Shown in pieces: positions 16,524 to 25,861 of a DNA stretch of 64,000 nucleotides (position 1 is the stretch's first letter; every line of letters begins with the position of its first letter). A program made the translations under genes and the position numbers. The notes beneath the pieces are model-generated. The model did no database searches. It was not told where the DNA came from and was given only the letters and a program-made list of their open reading frames with translations. Source of the stretch: CAZDVQ01 sp964508975 (GTDB taxonomy: Bacteria > Bacteroidota > Bacteroidia > Chitinophagales > Saprospiraceae). Location: contig CAZDVQ010000007.1 of assembly GCA_964508975.1 (NCBI GenBank), positions 1 to 64,000 on the forward strand. Direction: 5' to 3'.

Positions 16524-19500
16524 ATGAGAAAAATATTTTTACTAACCTTATTACTGGCCAGCCCCTGGCTCATGTATGCACAGTTTACCGCAAGCGGTAC
16601 CGTGCAAGCCAGCAAAAATGCCGAAAAGCTCATCGGCGTAACCGTACTCGAAAAAGGTACCAGTAACGGTACCAGCACCGACTTCGATGGCAACTTTACC
16701 TTAGAAGTTGCCAACGCAGAAGCTGTACTGGTCATTAGCTACGTAGGCTTTATCAGCCAAGAAATCAAAGCAGCTAGTGGCCTAGCCGTTCAATTAGAAG
16801 AGGATAGCGACCTGCTAGATGAAGTAGTAGTTATCGGTTATGGTACACAGAAAAAATCTGTCGTAACCGGTGCCATCTCTACCATCAAGGCCGAAGACCT
16901 AGAGAGTATGCCCGTTATCCGTTTGGAGAATTCATTACAAGGCCGAGTATCTGGTGTACGGGTAACCAGTAACTCTGGCCAACCAGGAGCAGCCGCAACC
17001 GTTCGTATCCGCGGTACCAGCTCTATCAACAACAGCGAACCACTTTATGTGGTAGACGGTGTTCCAATTAGTGGTGGTATTGAATACCTCAACCAGTCCG
17101 ACATACAGTCTATCGAGGTGCTTAAAGACGCTGCATCGGCTTCTATCTATGGTGCTCGTTCGGCCTCTGGCGTAATCTTGGTTACAACCAAACAAGGCAA
17201 AAAAGACCGGTTTGAAATCAATTACCATACTTATTTCGGTTACCAAAGCCCTTGGAAAAAGCTCCCGCTTTTGAATGCCCGTGAATACACTACCTTGATG
17301 AACGAATCGTCGGTAGCAGCAGGTGGCAGCATCCTTTTCCCCGATCCATCATCATACACCACTAGTACAGATTGGCAAGATGCCGTGTTCAACTACAAAG
17401 CACCTATGCAAAACCATGAAATGAGCTTGGCTGCCGGTGGTGAAAAATCACAATACTTCCTTTCGTTTGGCTATTTCAAACAAGCTGGTATCGTTTCAAG
17501 CGCTCAGTCTGAATTTGAACGTATCAGCACTCGCCTGAACAGTACACACAAAATTTCAAAATACGTAAGCCTCGGCACCAACGTGGCTTATACCCACATT
17601 AATGGCTTAGGTGTACCTGAAAACACCGAGTTTGGCTCACCCCTAGGCCGTGCGATCAACCTCGACCCATTAACGCCAGTAGTGGTTACAGACACCGCTA
17701 TTTCAAACCTTCCACAGTATACAAACTTCAACGTGGTACGCGATGAAAACGGTAACCCTTACGGTATTTCGCCATACGTTACCTCTGAGATATTGAACCC
17801 AGTTGCAGCGGTACAGGTACAACCTAACCGTGGCTGGAGCGACAAAATCGTGGCCAGTGCGTACCTTGAAGTAGAACCCATCAAAGGTTTAAAATTCAAC
17901 AGTAATATCGGTACTGATGTAGCCTTTTGGGGCAACGAATCGTTCTCTCCTATTTACTACCTCAACGCATCTAACCGCAACGATTTAACCCGTTATGGTC
18001 GCTCACAAAACAAAGGCCTTCACTGGATTTGGCAAAACACAGTAAGCTATAATAAACTCATCGACTTACATGCTATCTCATTGGTAGCTGGTGTGGTTGC
18101 TGAGCGCAATTTTGGTGAAGGTATCGGTGGCCAAGTACAAGGCATCCCAGTGACCAATATCGACGATGCTTCTCTATTGTTTCCAACGTCTATCGACAAC
18201 CAGAGTTTTTATGGCTTTGAATACAACAGCACTTTGCTGTCGTACCTTGGTCGCGCTAACTACAACTTCAACGAGAAATACCTGTTTTCTGCTACGCTCC
18301 GTGTAGATGGCTCGTCAAAGTTCGGCCAGAACAACAAGTTTGGTTTCTTCCCAGCCGTTTCAGCGGGTTGGGTTTTAACCGAAGAAGCATTCCTACGTAA
18401 AAATCCAAGCATCAACTTCTTGAAGCTTAGGGCTTCATGGGGTGTAAACGGTAACGACCAGATTGGCGATTTCCGCTACGTTTCAACCGTTGGTGGTGGC
18501 CGTAACTACACCTTCGGCTTAAACGATGACTTGGTGAGCGGCTACAGCCCTAACGCCATTGCAAACCCTGATTTAAAATGGGAACAAACTACTCAAACCA
18601 ACTTTGGCTTTGATGCCCGTTTGTTCAAAGATATGACCTTGACTTTTGACTGGTTCATGAAAAACACCAGCGGTATGTTGCTACAAGTAGCTGTACCGGG
18701 TTACGTTGGTAACGCTGGTCCTATCGGCAACATCGCAACCATGAGCAACACTGGTTTTGAAGTGGAGCTGGGTTACAATAAAGCCCTGAAAAGTGGCTGG
18801 GAATTCGGCGTAAGCGGCAATATCTCTTACGTTAAAAACGAAGTAACTGATATTGGCCCAGATAAAGAGTTTTTAACTGGTCAACGCTTCAGCCCACAAT
18901 CGCTTGAAATCACCCGCACACAAGTAGGTTTACCTGTTGGCTATTTCTTTGGCTACCAAACCGACGGTATTTTCCAAAATCAAGCCGAGGTTGATGCTTA
19001 CACCAACGCCGATGGCAGCCCTATTCAACCAGATGCCAGCCCCGGCGATTTCAGGTTCAAAGACCTTGACGGCGACGGCACCATTGATGCCGATGACCGC
19101 ACGATGATTGGCGATCCTACTCCCAACTGGACCTACGGTTTCAACTTGAGCGCTGCCTACAAAGGCTTCGATATCTTGCTATTCGGACAAGGTGTTTGGG
19201 GTAACGATGTATACAACGCAACGCGTCGTTTCGATTTGCAAATGGCCAACCTTACTGGCGATGCACTTAACCGCTGGACCGGTGAAGGTTCAACCAACGA
19301 TTACCCTCGTTTGGTGATGAACGACCCGAACCAAAACTTCAGCCGCAGCTCTGATTTTTACGTGCAAAACGGCGCATTCTTCCGCGTTAAAACCTTGCAA
19401 CTTGGCTACACCGTACCAACGGCCCTTAGCGAACGCCTCAAAATTAAACGCTTAAGGCTTTACGTGTCGGGCAACAACATCTTGACCCTGACAGCTTACA

Positions 19501-19601
19501 AAGGCTTCGACCCAGAAATTGGTGGTGGTAGCTTTGGTGTTGACCGCGGTAATTACCCTCAAGCCCGCTCTATCCTTTTCGGACTTAACCTTACCCTCTA
19601 A
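16524..19601 (+). CDS. SusC/RagA-family TonB-linked outer-membrane transporter
   Basis: 1025 aa. A signal peptide (IFLLTLLLASPWLMYAQ) is followed by a carboxypeptidase-regulatory-like domain (about 22-95), the TonB box region DEVVVIGYGTQKK, the plug (SLQGRVSGVRVTSNSG, VRIRGTSSINNSEPLYVVDGVP) and a 22-strand-type barrel ending in a phenylalanine-free ILFGLNLTL strand. It imports oligosaccharides across the outer membrane, driven by TonB, with SusD as the lid. susD follows after 19 bases. The GH16 and GH3 genes downstream point to beta-glucan oligomers as cargo. Confidence 0.96.
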   Translation: MRKIFLLTLLLASPWLMYAQFTASGTVQASKNAEKLIGVTVLEKGTSNGTSTDFDGNFTLEVANAEAVLVISYVGFISQEIKAASGLAVQLEEDSDLLDEVVVIGYGTQKKSVVTGAISTIKAEDLESMPVIRLENSLQGRVSGVRVTSNSGQPGAAATVRIRGTSSINNSEPLYVVDGVPISGGIEYLNQSDIQSIEVLKDAASASIYGARSASGVILVTTKQGKKDRFEINYHTYFGYQSPWKKLPLLNAREYTTLMNESSVAAGGSILFPDPSSYTTSTDWQDAVFNYKAPMQNHEMSLAAGGEKSQYFLSFGYFKQAGIVSSAQSEFERISTRLNSTHKISKYVSLGTNVAYTHINGLGVPENTEFGSPLGRAINLDPLTPVVVTDTAISNLPQYTNFNVVRDENGNPYGISPYVTSEILNPVAAVQVQPNRGWSDKIVASAYLEVEPIKGLKFNSNIGTDVAFWGNESFSPIYYLNASNRNDLTRYGRSQNKGLHWIWQNTVSYNKLIDLHAISLVAGVVAERNFGEGIGGQVQGIPVTNIDDASLLFPTSIDNQSFYGFEYNSTLLSYLGRANYNFNEKYLFSATLRVDGSSKFGQNNKFGFFPAVSAGWVLTEEAFLRKNPSINFLKLRASWGVNGNDQIGDFRYVSTVGGGRNYTFGLNDDLVSGYSPNAIANPDLKWEQTTQTNFGFDARLFKDMTLTFDWFMKNTSGMLLQVAVPGYVGNAGPIGNIATMSNTGFEVELGYNKALKSGWEFGVSGNISYVKNEVTDIGPDKEFLTGQRFSPQSLEITRTQVGLPVGYFFGYQTDGIFQNQAEVDAYTNADGSPIQPDASPGDFRFKDLDGDGTIDADDRTMIGDPTPNWTYGFNLSAAYKGFDILLFGQGVWGNDVYNATRRFDLQMANLTGDALNRWTGEGSTNDYPRLVMNDPNQNFSRSSDFYVQNGAFFRVKTLQLGYTVPTALSERLKIKRLRLYVSGNNILTLTAYKGFDPEIGGGSFGVDRGNYPQARSILFGLNLTL

Positions 19602-19620
19602 TTTTTAAACCGATCTAGAT

Positions 19621-21144
19621 ATGAACCATAAATCATATAGTCTTTTCGCCTTGCTGGGGCTTTTACTCTTTACCGCTTCCTGCAAGAAAGACTTCTTAAA
19701 CCTTGAACCACGCGGTACCGACCTCGAAACCAACTACTACCGCACCGAAGCCGAGATTTACCGAGGCCTGGTAGCTGTTTACGATGTATTGCAATGGGGT
19801 TCAGGCCCAGGCCAATACGCTATGCAAATTGGCTTAGCCAACGCTGCATCTGACGACTGCTACGCTGGCGGCAGCGATGCTTCTGACCAACCAAGCTGGG
19901 TTGCTTACGATAACTTTACGCTGAACCCTAGCCTTGGCCCACAAGCCGCCATCTGGAATAACTACTACGCTGGTATTTACCGCGCTAACCTTATCCTGGA
20001 GAAAATAGCGGTAGCGCCTAGCGAAGTAACCGAAGACTTCAAAGCCCGCATGATTGCCGAGGCAAAGTTCTTGCGCGCCTATTTTTACTTTGAATTAGTA
20101 CGTTACTTTGGCAACATTCCGCTCATCACCAACACCTTGAGCACCAGCGAAATTTACAGCCAAACTCAAGCGCAACCTAGCGCGGTATATGCCCAAATAG
20201 AGCAAGACCTAAGAGATGCCAGGAACACACCACAACTACCCGAAACAGTTGGAGGGGCAGAACTAGGCCGTATCACCAAAGGTGCTGTAACCGCTTTGCT
20301 AGGCAAGGTTATTTTATACCAAAACGATGATTCACGCATGTTGGAAGCTGCTGATTTGTTCGAGGAAGTAATCAATGGTGGCATCTATGCCTTGGAGCCT
20401 AGCTTTGCGAATATTTTCAGCCCGAACAACGAATTTGGCCGCGAGTCAGTTTTTGAAATTCAATTTTCTGGCAACCAAAGCGGTGGCTGGGAGAACTTCC
20501 CCAACGGTACCGAAGGTAACCTGAATGTACAGTTCTTCGGGATGCGCGACTACATCGGCAATACCTTCTCGGCAGGCTGGGGCTTTTGTCCAGTTACCCC
20601 TGATTTAGTGCAGGTATTACAAGGCGATCCACGTTTCCAGCACACTATTATCGATGGCAACTTGCTACAATCACAAGGTGCATCGTATGCACCAAGCTTC
20701 CAGAATACCAACTACTTCATCCGCAAGTATGCACCTTTGGCAGCACAACGCGCCACGGTTGGCGAACCTGCGCTCAACTGGGGTCAGAACGTTATCGTTA
20801 TTCGTTTGGCTGACGTACTTTTGATGTGCGCAGAAGCTATTGTAAGAGGCAACGGCAACCAAGCCATGGCCCAAACTTACATGAACCGTGTTCGTTCACG
20901 CGCTGGCATACAACCTTACCCGCCTACTAGCGGACAAGATTTGTTGGACAAAATTTACCTAGAGCGCCGCAAAGAGCTGGCCACCGAAGGTCATCGCTTT
21001 TTTGACCTAGTGCGCACCAACCAGGCAAGTAACGTTTTGGGTAGCCAAGGCTTTGTGGCCAACAAAAACGAGTTGCTACCGATCCCACAAATTGAAATTG
21101 ACTTGTCGCAGAACACCTTGCGCCAGAACTTGGGTTACAATTAA
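19621..21144 (+). CDS. SusD/RagB-family glycan-binding lipoprotein
   Basis: 507 aa lipoprotein with lipobox FTASCKKDFL. It contains the SusD hallmarks: an N-terminal NLEPRGTD block, AEAKFLRAYFYFELVRYFGNIPLIT, TKGAVTALLGKVILY in the TPR core, VIRLADVLLMCAEA, and the C-terminal IYLERRKELATEGHRFFDLVRT. It sits on top of SusC, captures the glycan and closes the transporter. It is co-transcribed with susC (19-base gap). Element 5 follows 34 bases after the stop. Confidence 0.96.
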   Translation: MNHKSYSLFALLGLLLFTASCKKDFLNLEPRGTDLETNYYRTEAEIYRGLVAVYDVLQWGSGPGQYAMQIGLANAASDDCYAGGSDASDQPSWVAYDNFTLNPSLGPQAAIWNNYYAGIYRANLILEKIAVAPSEVTEDFKARMIAEAKFLRAYFYFELVRYFGNIPLITNTLSTSEIYSQTQAQPSAVYAQIEQDLRDARNTPQLPETVGGAELGRITKGAVTALLGKVILYQNDDSRMLEAADLFEEVINGGIYALEPSFANIFSPNNEFGRESVFEIQFSGNQSGGWENFPNGTEGNLNVQFFGMRDYIGNTFSAGWGFCPVTPDLVQVLQGDPRFQHTIIDGNLLQSQGASYAPSFQNTNYFIRKYAPLAAQRATVGEPALNWGQNVIVIRLADVLLMCAEAIVRGNGNQAMAQTYMNRVRSRAGIQPYPPTSGQDLLDKIYLERRKELATEGHRFFDLVRTNQASNVLGSQGFVANKNELLPIPQIEIDLSQNTLRQNLGYN

Positions 21145-21178
21145 CTTGAATCATGCACCAGCACGCCGCATTTGTTGA

Positions 21179-21284
21179 TTTTTTGGGCGTTGCGTCGCTA
21201 CGCGCCGCCGCTGTCCTTCGCGCGCGCTAAGCGCTTGGCCCTTCGGGCTGGCCGCTGCGCGGCCACGCTCCGGCCAGCTAACGC
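21179..21284 (+). repeat. GC-rich head/tail element 5 (head left)
   Basis: T-run, head TTTTTTGGGCGTTGCG, core with CCGCCGCTGTCCTTCGCG, inverted repeat TGGCCGCTGCGCGGCCA, tail CTCCGGCCAGCTAACGC. It sits inside the presumed susCD operon between susD and the PKD lipoprotein gene. With element 6 it brackets that gene, tails inward. Confidence 0.85.
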
Positions 21285-21343
21285 GAATATTTAACTCGGC
21301 TTGCCCCTTTTTTCACGTACTTGATTTTTAAAACTCCGACCTC

Positions 21344-22207
21344 ATGAAATACTTATCAATACTTTTGTTTGCCTGCTTGACGATTGTAGCTTGCAAACCC
21401 ACAGACCTCGAAAAAACAGATATTGGTGAACCACCAGTAGCTAGTTTTACCATTGCCGCGGGTAGCGATGCCAACCACTTCATGTTGACAAACACCACCG
21501 CTGAAACTTTTATTACGCAGTGGGACTTAGGCAACGGCCTCCGTGGTGAAGGCGCTAGCTTTGAGGCGTATTACCCCTACGCGGGCACCTATGCTATCAC
21601 CATGACGACCTTCAATAAAGGGGGCTATAGCCGTACTACACAAAACGTTGTAGTAGCCAACGATGACCCCAATGCCTGTAATGGGGCATTGGCCTTATTA
21701 ACCAACTGTGGCAGTAAAACCTGGCGCCTCGACCCTAACCCAGGAGCCTTGCATGTGGGTCCAGACCTAGTGCAAGTTTGGTGGGCCAACTCGGCTGCCG
21801 ACGTGATTACCCGTGCTTGTTTATTCAACGATACCTATACCTTCAACGTAAACGGTACTGTTGATTTCAACGACAATGGCGATTTCTGGGCCGAAGCCGA
21901 CGGTAACGGCAACGTTTTCCCGGCCGACTTAGGCGTGGCACCTGGCTGTACTGCAAACACAAGCTGGCCATCGCAATACGCTGTTTGGGGTAGTGGAACC
22001 CACAACTTCGTGGTGAGTGAAACAACGCTTACCCTAGCAGGCCTTGGTGCTTGGATGGGCTTGTACAAAATCGGTTCACAAGCCGAGATTGGTCAACCCC
22101 AAACCAGTGTAAACTTTAACTTGGTATCCTTGACAGCAGACCGGATGGTTATAGCAGTTAGCTACTCCAATGGCGTAAACTGGCGCTTTACCTACGTATC
22201 GAACTAG
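21344..22207 (+). CDS. PKD-domain surface lipoprotein of the PUL
   Basis: 287 aa lipoprotein (LTIVACKPTD lipobox). Residues about 30-105 form a PKD domain (PVASFTIAAG, TQWDLGNGLRGEG, YYPYAGTYAITMTTFNKGG). The rest is an all-beta domain rich in Trp, Asn and Gly (GSKTWRLDP, VWWANSAADV, DFNDNGDFWAEADGNG) resembling surface glycan-binding proteins that are third genes of beta-glucan PULs. It is likely on the cell surface, helping SusD hold the polymer. The gene is enclosed by inward-facing elements 5 and 6 although its neighbours seem to belong to the same transcript. Confidence 0.8.
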   Translation: MKYLSILLFACLTIVACKPTDLEKTDIGEPPVASFTIAAGSDANHFMLTNTTAETFITQWDLGNGLRGEGASFEAYYPYAGTYAITMTTFNKGGYSRTTQNVVVANDDPNACNGALALLTNCGSKTWRLDPNPGALHVGPDLVQVWWANSAADVITRACLFNDTYTFNVNGTVDFNDNGDFWAEADGNGNVFPADLGVAPGCTANTSWPSQYAVWGSGTHNFVVSETTLTLAGLGAWMGLYKIGSQAEIGQPQTSVNFNLVSLTADRMVIAVSYSNGVNWRFTYVSN

Positions 22208-22221
22208 TAGGCCATCGCCCT

Positions 22222-22358
22222 GCGTGAGCTGCCTGGAGGGCACCCGCAACGCGGGCGGTGCGTAGTAGAGCCGCCCAACCTGGGCGGCTGCGCAGCACGG
22301 AGCAACGCGAACCCCGGAAGGGAGCGACGGCGGCAAAGCCGCCGGCACGCCCAAAAAA
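22222..22358 (-). repeat. GC-rich head/tail element 6 (head right)
   Basis: Tail GCGTGAGCTGCCTGGAGGGC, hairpin CCCGC-AAC-GCGGG, an inserted inverted repeat GAGCCGCCCAACCTGGGCGGCT, core CACGGAGCAACGCGAACCCCGG, hairpin GGCGGCAAAGCCGCC, head GGCACGCCCAAAAAA. The inserted CCGCCCAACCTGGGCGG is also found inverted in element 17 (CCGCCCAGGTTGGGCGG), so the two share a sub-module. Open frames crossing into the GH16 gene from here are artefacts. Confidence 0.85.
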
Positions 22359-22389
22359 CAAACAAATAAATTGGATAAACCTATTTCGC

Positions 22390-23562
22390 ATGAAACTAAA
22401 ATACTGGGCATACTTGCTGATTTTACCGGCAATGGCCTGCAAAGAAACCAACAACATTGTTGATACGCCCGTGAAAATGTTTATCAACAACGTGAACCTG
22501 TTGGAAGGGAACGATACCCAAACCATGACTTTCAGGGTGGTGCTAGACAAGGCCAGCCCCGTGGCTGTGAGTGTAGATTTTGCGACAGAAGACGGCACTG
22601 CCTCGGCTGGAACCGACTACATGACCAACTCCGGCAGGCTGACTATACCTGCTGGCACCTTAGAAGGTACTATCCCGATTCAGCTGGTTTGTGATAGCCT
22701 GCTAGAGGCCGACGAGGTTTTTTACGTGCGCTTGTACAACCCAACCAACGCCACAATTAACGTGAGCCGGGCTAGTGGAACCATCCGCAACGATGATACC
22801 TACGTACCGATGAACGACGTTGGCTACACCACGCCTTTGAGCTACCCCGGTATGCAACTGGCTTGGCACGACGAGTTTGATGGCAACACCATCAACACCA
22901 ACAACTGGGGCTACGACACAGGTAACCACGGTTGGGGTAATAACGAGCTACAAAACTATACGAACCGCCCAGAAAACGCTTATTTAACGGACGGTAAGCT
23001 TGTGATTGAAGCCAAAGCTGAGAATTTTGGCGGTAGTCAGTACACCTCGGCACGTTTGCTCACGAAGAATAAACAATCGTTCCAGTATGGCCGTATTGAT
23101 ATCCGTGCAAAGTTGCCTTTTGGCCAAGGTATCTGGCCTGCCTTGTGGATGCTCGGTTCAAATTTTGATCAAGTAACTTGGCCAGAATGTGGCGAAATCG
23201 ACATCATGGAATTGGTTGGACACCAACCGGCTACCGTGCATGGTACCATCCACTGGGGGCCAACTGGCGCAACCCAGAGCCAGCAAAGTTCTAGCTCGTT
23301 CAGCTTGACGAACGGCCAAGACTTTAACGATGAATTCCACGTGTTCAGCTTGATTTGGACCGAGAACAACATTCAATGGCTGGTTGACGACCAAGTGTTT
23401 AAAACCATTGGCCAATCTACGGTATCGGGCAATTACCCCTTTAACGCACCCTTCTTCTTTATATTCAACGTGGCCGTTGGCGGCAACTGGCCGGGCAACC
23501 CCAATAGCAGCACGGTGTTCCCGCAGCGCATGCTGGTTGATTATGTAAGGGTATTTCAATAA
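22390..23562 (+). CDS. GH16 beta-glucanase (laminarinase-like) lipoprotein with Calx-beta domain
   Basis: 390 aa from ATG 22390. Lipobox LILPAMACKET; Calx-beta-like domain at about 35-125 (VDFATEDGTASAGTDY, LEADEVFYVRLYNP); GH16 domain from about 135 to the end (LAWHDEFDGNTIN, WPALWMLGSN). The catalytic motif GEIDIME is at 268-274, with nucleophile Glu269, Asp271 and acid/base Glu274. The ExDxxE form with a bulge residue is that of laminarinases and related beta-glucanases. It should cut beta-1,3(-1,4)-glucan at the cell surface. The gene stop is 21 bases before the GH3 start, so they are one operon. A longer frame starting in element 6 is rejected. Confidence 0.92.
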   Translation: MKLKYWAYLLILPAMACKETNNIVDTPVKMFINNVNLLEGNDTQTMTFRVVLDKASPVAVSVDFATEDGTASAGTDYMTNSGRLTIPAGTLEGTIPIQLVCDSLLEADEVFYVRLYNPTNATINVSRASGTIRNDDTYVPMNDVGYTTPLSYPGMQLAWHDEFDGNTINTNNWGYDTGNHGWGNNELQNYTNRPENAYLTDGKLVIEAKAENFGGSQYTSARLLTKNKQSFQYGRIDIRAKLPFGQGIWPALWMLGSNFDQVTWPECGEIDIMELVGHQPATVHGTIHWGPTGATQSQQSSSSFSLTNGQDFNDEFHVFSLIWTENNIQWLVDDQVFKTIGQSTVSGNYPFNAPFFFIFNVAVGGNWPGNPNSSTVFPQRMLVDYVRVFQ

Positions 23563-23583
23563 CTAATAAACTAGGCTCATCAT

Positions 23584-25839
23584 ATGCGTAGCAAACTACT
23601 TTACACCAGCTGCCTTGTATTCTTGCTGCTTGGGTTCAAAACAGCGCAAGACCCAGCGGACAAGAAAAAGGAATTCATCGCGGCGCTCATCAGCAAGATG
23701 ACGCTCGAGGAAAAAGCAGGGCAACTCAACCTTATTATCGGTGATTTATTCAACACCGGGCCAACAGTGCGCACCACCGAGTCGGATAAGTTCAACGAGC
23801 TGATCCGCAAGGGCGAAATCACGGGTATTTTCAATATCCACGGCGCTGAATACATCGGTAAATTACAAAAAATAGCCGTGGAAGAATCTCGTTTGGGTAT
23901 TCCGCTGCTGATTGGTGCCGATATTATCCACGGCTTTAAAACCGTTTCGCCTATACCGTTGGCCGAAGCCGCCAGCTGGGACTTGGCCGCTATCGAGGCG
24001 AGTGCAGCCCTAGCAGCCCGTGAATCGGCCGCTGCCGGTATCAACTGGACCTTTGCACCGATGGTAGATATTTGCCGCGACCCGCGTTGGGGCCGTGTAG
24101 CAGAAGGCGCTGGCGAGGACCCCTACCTAGGAAGCCTCATCGCCGCAGCCCGCGTGCGTGGTTTCCAAGGTAAAAGCCTGGCAGATGCCAACACCATCGC
24201 CGCTTGTGCCAAGCACTTTGCAGCATACGGCGCCGCGGAAGGTGGCCGCGACTACAACACCGTCGACATGTCGATTCAACGCCTGCGCGAAACTTACCTC
24301 CCACCATTCAAAGCAGCACTCGATGCCGGCGTAGCAACCTTCATGACCTCGTTTAACGAGTTGAACGGCGTGCCTGCCAGCGGCAATAAAATGTTGCTCG
24401 AAGATATCCTCCGCAAGGAATGGGGCTTCGGTGGCATGGTAGTGTCCGATTGGCAATCCATCAACGAGATGATGGCCCACGGCTACGTGGCCAACGAAGA
24501 AGAAGCGGGTATCTCTGCCTTTAACGCTGGTACCGACATGGACATGATGGGCGATATCTACCTCCATAAACTACCCGACCTGGTACGCCGTGGCGTGATT
24601 GATATTAAACTGGTTGACCAAGCCGTTGAACGGGTATTAGCCATGAAATACGACCTCGGGCTATTTGACAACCCTTACCAGTACAGTAACCCCGCCGTTG
24701 AAAAGTCAGAAGTACGCAATGCCACCAACCTAGCTGTAGCCCGCGACATGGCCAAGAAAAGTATCGTGTTGCTGAAAAACGAAAAACAAACGCTCCCGCT
24801 CGAAATCAAAGGCAAAACCATTGCCCTGATTGGCCCACTAGCCGATGACCAAGCCGAGCATAACGGTTGCTGGTCGTTTTTTGGCGAGCCACAACACGTG
24901 GTTAGCGTGGAACAAGGTATTCGCGAAGCTTATGGCAAAAACAACAAAATTGTGAAAGCACATGGTTGTACCTTGTACAAACCAGAGCTCAACAACATAA
25001 AGGCGGCTGTTGAAACTGCCAAGAAAGCCGATTATATCGTGTTGGCCGTGGGCGAAGGTGCCGTGATGAACGGTGAAGCTGGCTCACGCTCAGACATCCG
25101 CTTGCCACAACCACAAGAAGAACTGCTCAAACAGCTCAGCAGCTTGGGCAAACCACTGATTGTATTGGTTTTTGCTGGCCGTCCACTGGATATCAGCTGG
25201 ATTGAAAAGCATGCCGATGCCGTGTTGTACTGCTGGACCCTCGGTTCTGAAACCGGTCATGCCGTGGCCGATGTCCTCTCGGGCCAATACAACCCTGCAG
25301 GCCGCTTGCCTATGTCGTTCCCATACAACGTGGGCCAAGTTCCAGTTTACTACAACTACAAACACACTGGCCGCCCATACACCGGCAACCACTCGGAGCC
25401 TGCCAGCGAGCGCGTGTACCGTTCGCGTTACATTGACGTGCCCAACGCCCCTCGTTTCCCATTTGGCTTCGGCTTGAGCTATACCAGTTTCAGCTATGGT
25501 GCCATCAGTATCGACAAAACGCAGATGACTGCCACCGAAACGGTAAAATGCAGCGTGGTGGTTGAGAACACTGGCAAATACACTGGCGAAGAAGTGGTAC
25601 AGCTGTACATGCGCGACATGACGGCTTCTATTACCCGTCCGGTGAAAGAACTCAAAGGCTTCCAGAAAATAAAGTTAGCCCCTGGTGCCAAGCAAACTGT
25701 AGTATTTGAGCTTAAAGCCAGCGACCTTGCATTCTGGAAAAATGATCATACATTTGGTACCGAACCGGGTAAATTCTTAATCTACTTGGGCCCAAATGCA
25801 GCTACCGAGACAAGCGTTTCCCTAGAACTACTCCCATAG
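23584..25839 (+). CDS. GH3 beta-glucosidase (BglX-like)
   Basis: 751 aa with an N-terminal export signal (LLYTSCLVFLLLGFKTAQ). It has the three GH3 domains: TIM-barrel (IGADIIHGFKT, DPRWGRVAEGAGEDPYL, CAKHFAAYGAAEGGRDYN), nucleophile Asp289 in MVVSDWQS, alpha/beta sandwich (IVLAVGEGAVMNGEAGSRSD) and fibronectin-III-like C-terminal domain (VVENTGKYTGEEVVQLYMRD). It should release glucose from oligosaccharides in the periplasm. It lies between the GH16 gene and the sugar transporter gene (22-base gap), which completes the catabolic line. Confidence 0.95.
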   Translation: MRSKLLYTSCLVFLLLGFKTAQDPADKKKEFIAALISKMTLEEKAGQLNLIIGDLFNTGPTVRTTESDKFNELIRKGEITGIFNIHGAEYIGKLQKIAVEESRLGIPLLIGADIIHGFKTVSPIPLAEAASWDLAAIEASAALAARESAAAGINWTFAPMVDICRDPRWGRVAEGAGEDPYLGSLIAAARVRGFQGKSLADANTIAACAKHFAAYGAAEGGRDYNTVDMSIQRLRETYLPPFKAALDAGVATFMTSFNELNGVPASGNKMLLEDILRKEWGFGGMVVSDWQSINEMMAHGYVANEEEAGISAFNAGTDMDMMGDIYLHKLPDLVRRGVIDIKLVDQAVERVLAMKYDLGLFDNPYQYSNPAVEKSEVRNATNLAVARDMAKKSIVLLKNEKQTLPLEIKGKTIALIGPLADDQAEHNGCWSFFGEPQHVVSVEQGIREAYGKNNKIVKAHGCTLYKPELNNIKAAVETAKKADYIVLAVGEGAVMNGEAGSRSDIRLPQPQEELLKQLSSLGKPLIVLVFAGRPLDISWIEKHADAVLYCWTLGSETGHAVADVLSGQYNPAGRLPMSFPYNVGQVPVYYNYKHTGRPYTGNHSEPASERVYRSRYIDVPNAPRFPFGFGLSYTSFSYGAISIDKTQMTATETVKCSVVVENTGKYTGEEVVQLYMRDMTASITRPVKELKGFQKIKLAPGAKQTVVFELKASDLAFWKNDHTFGTEPGKFLIYLGPNAATETSVSLELLP

Positions 25840-25861
25840 CATAACCAAACCCTAATCAGCC

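Noticed and set aside
22258..22389. Longer N-terminus for the GH16 lipoprotein
   Set aside because: The added 44 residues are translated from element 6 and would hide the lipobox signal at ATG 22390.
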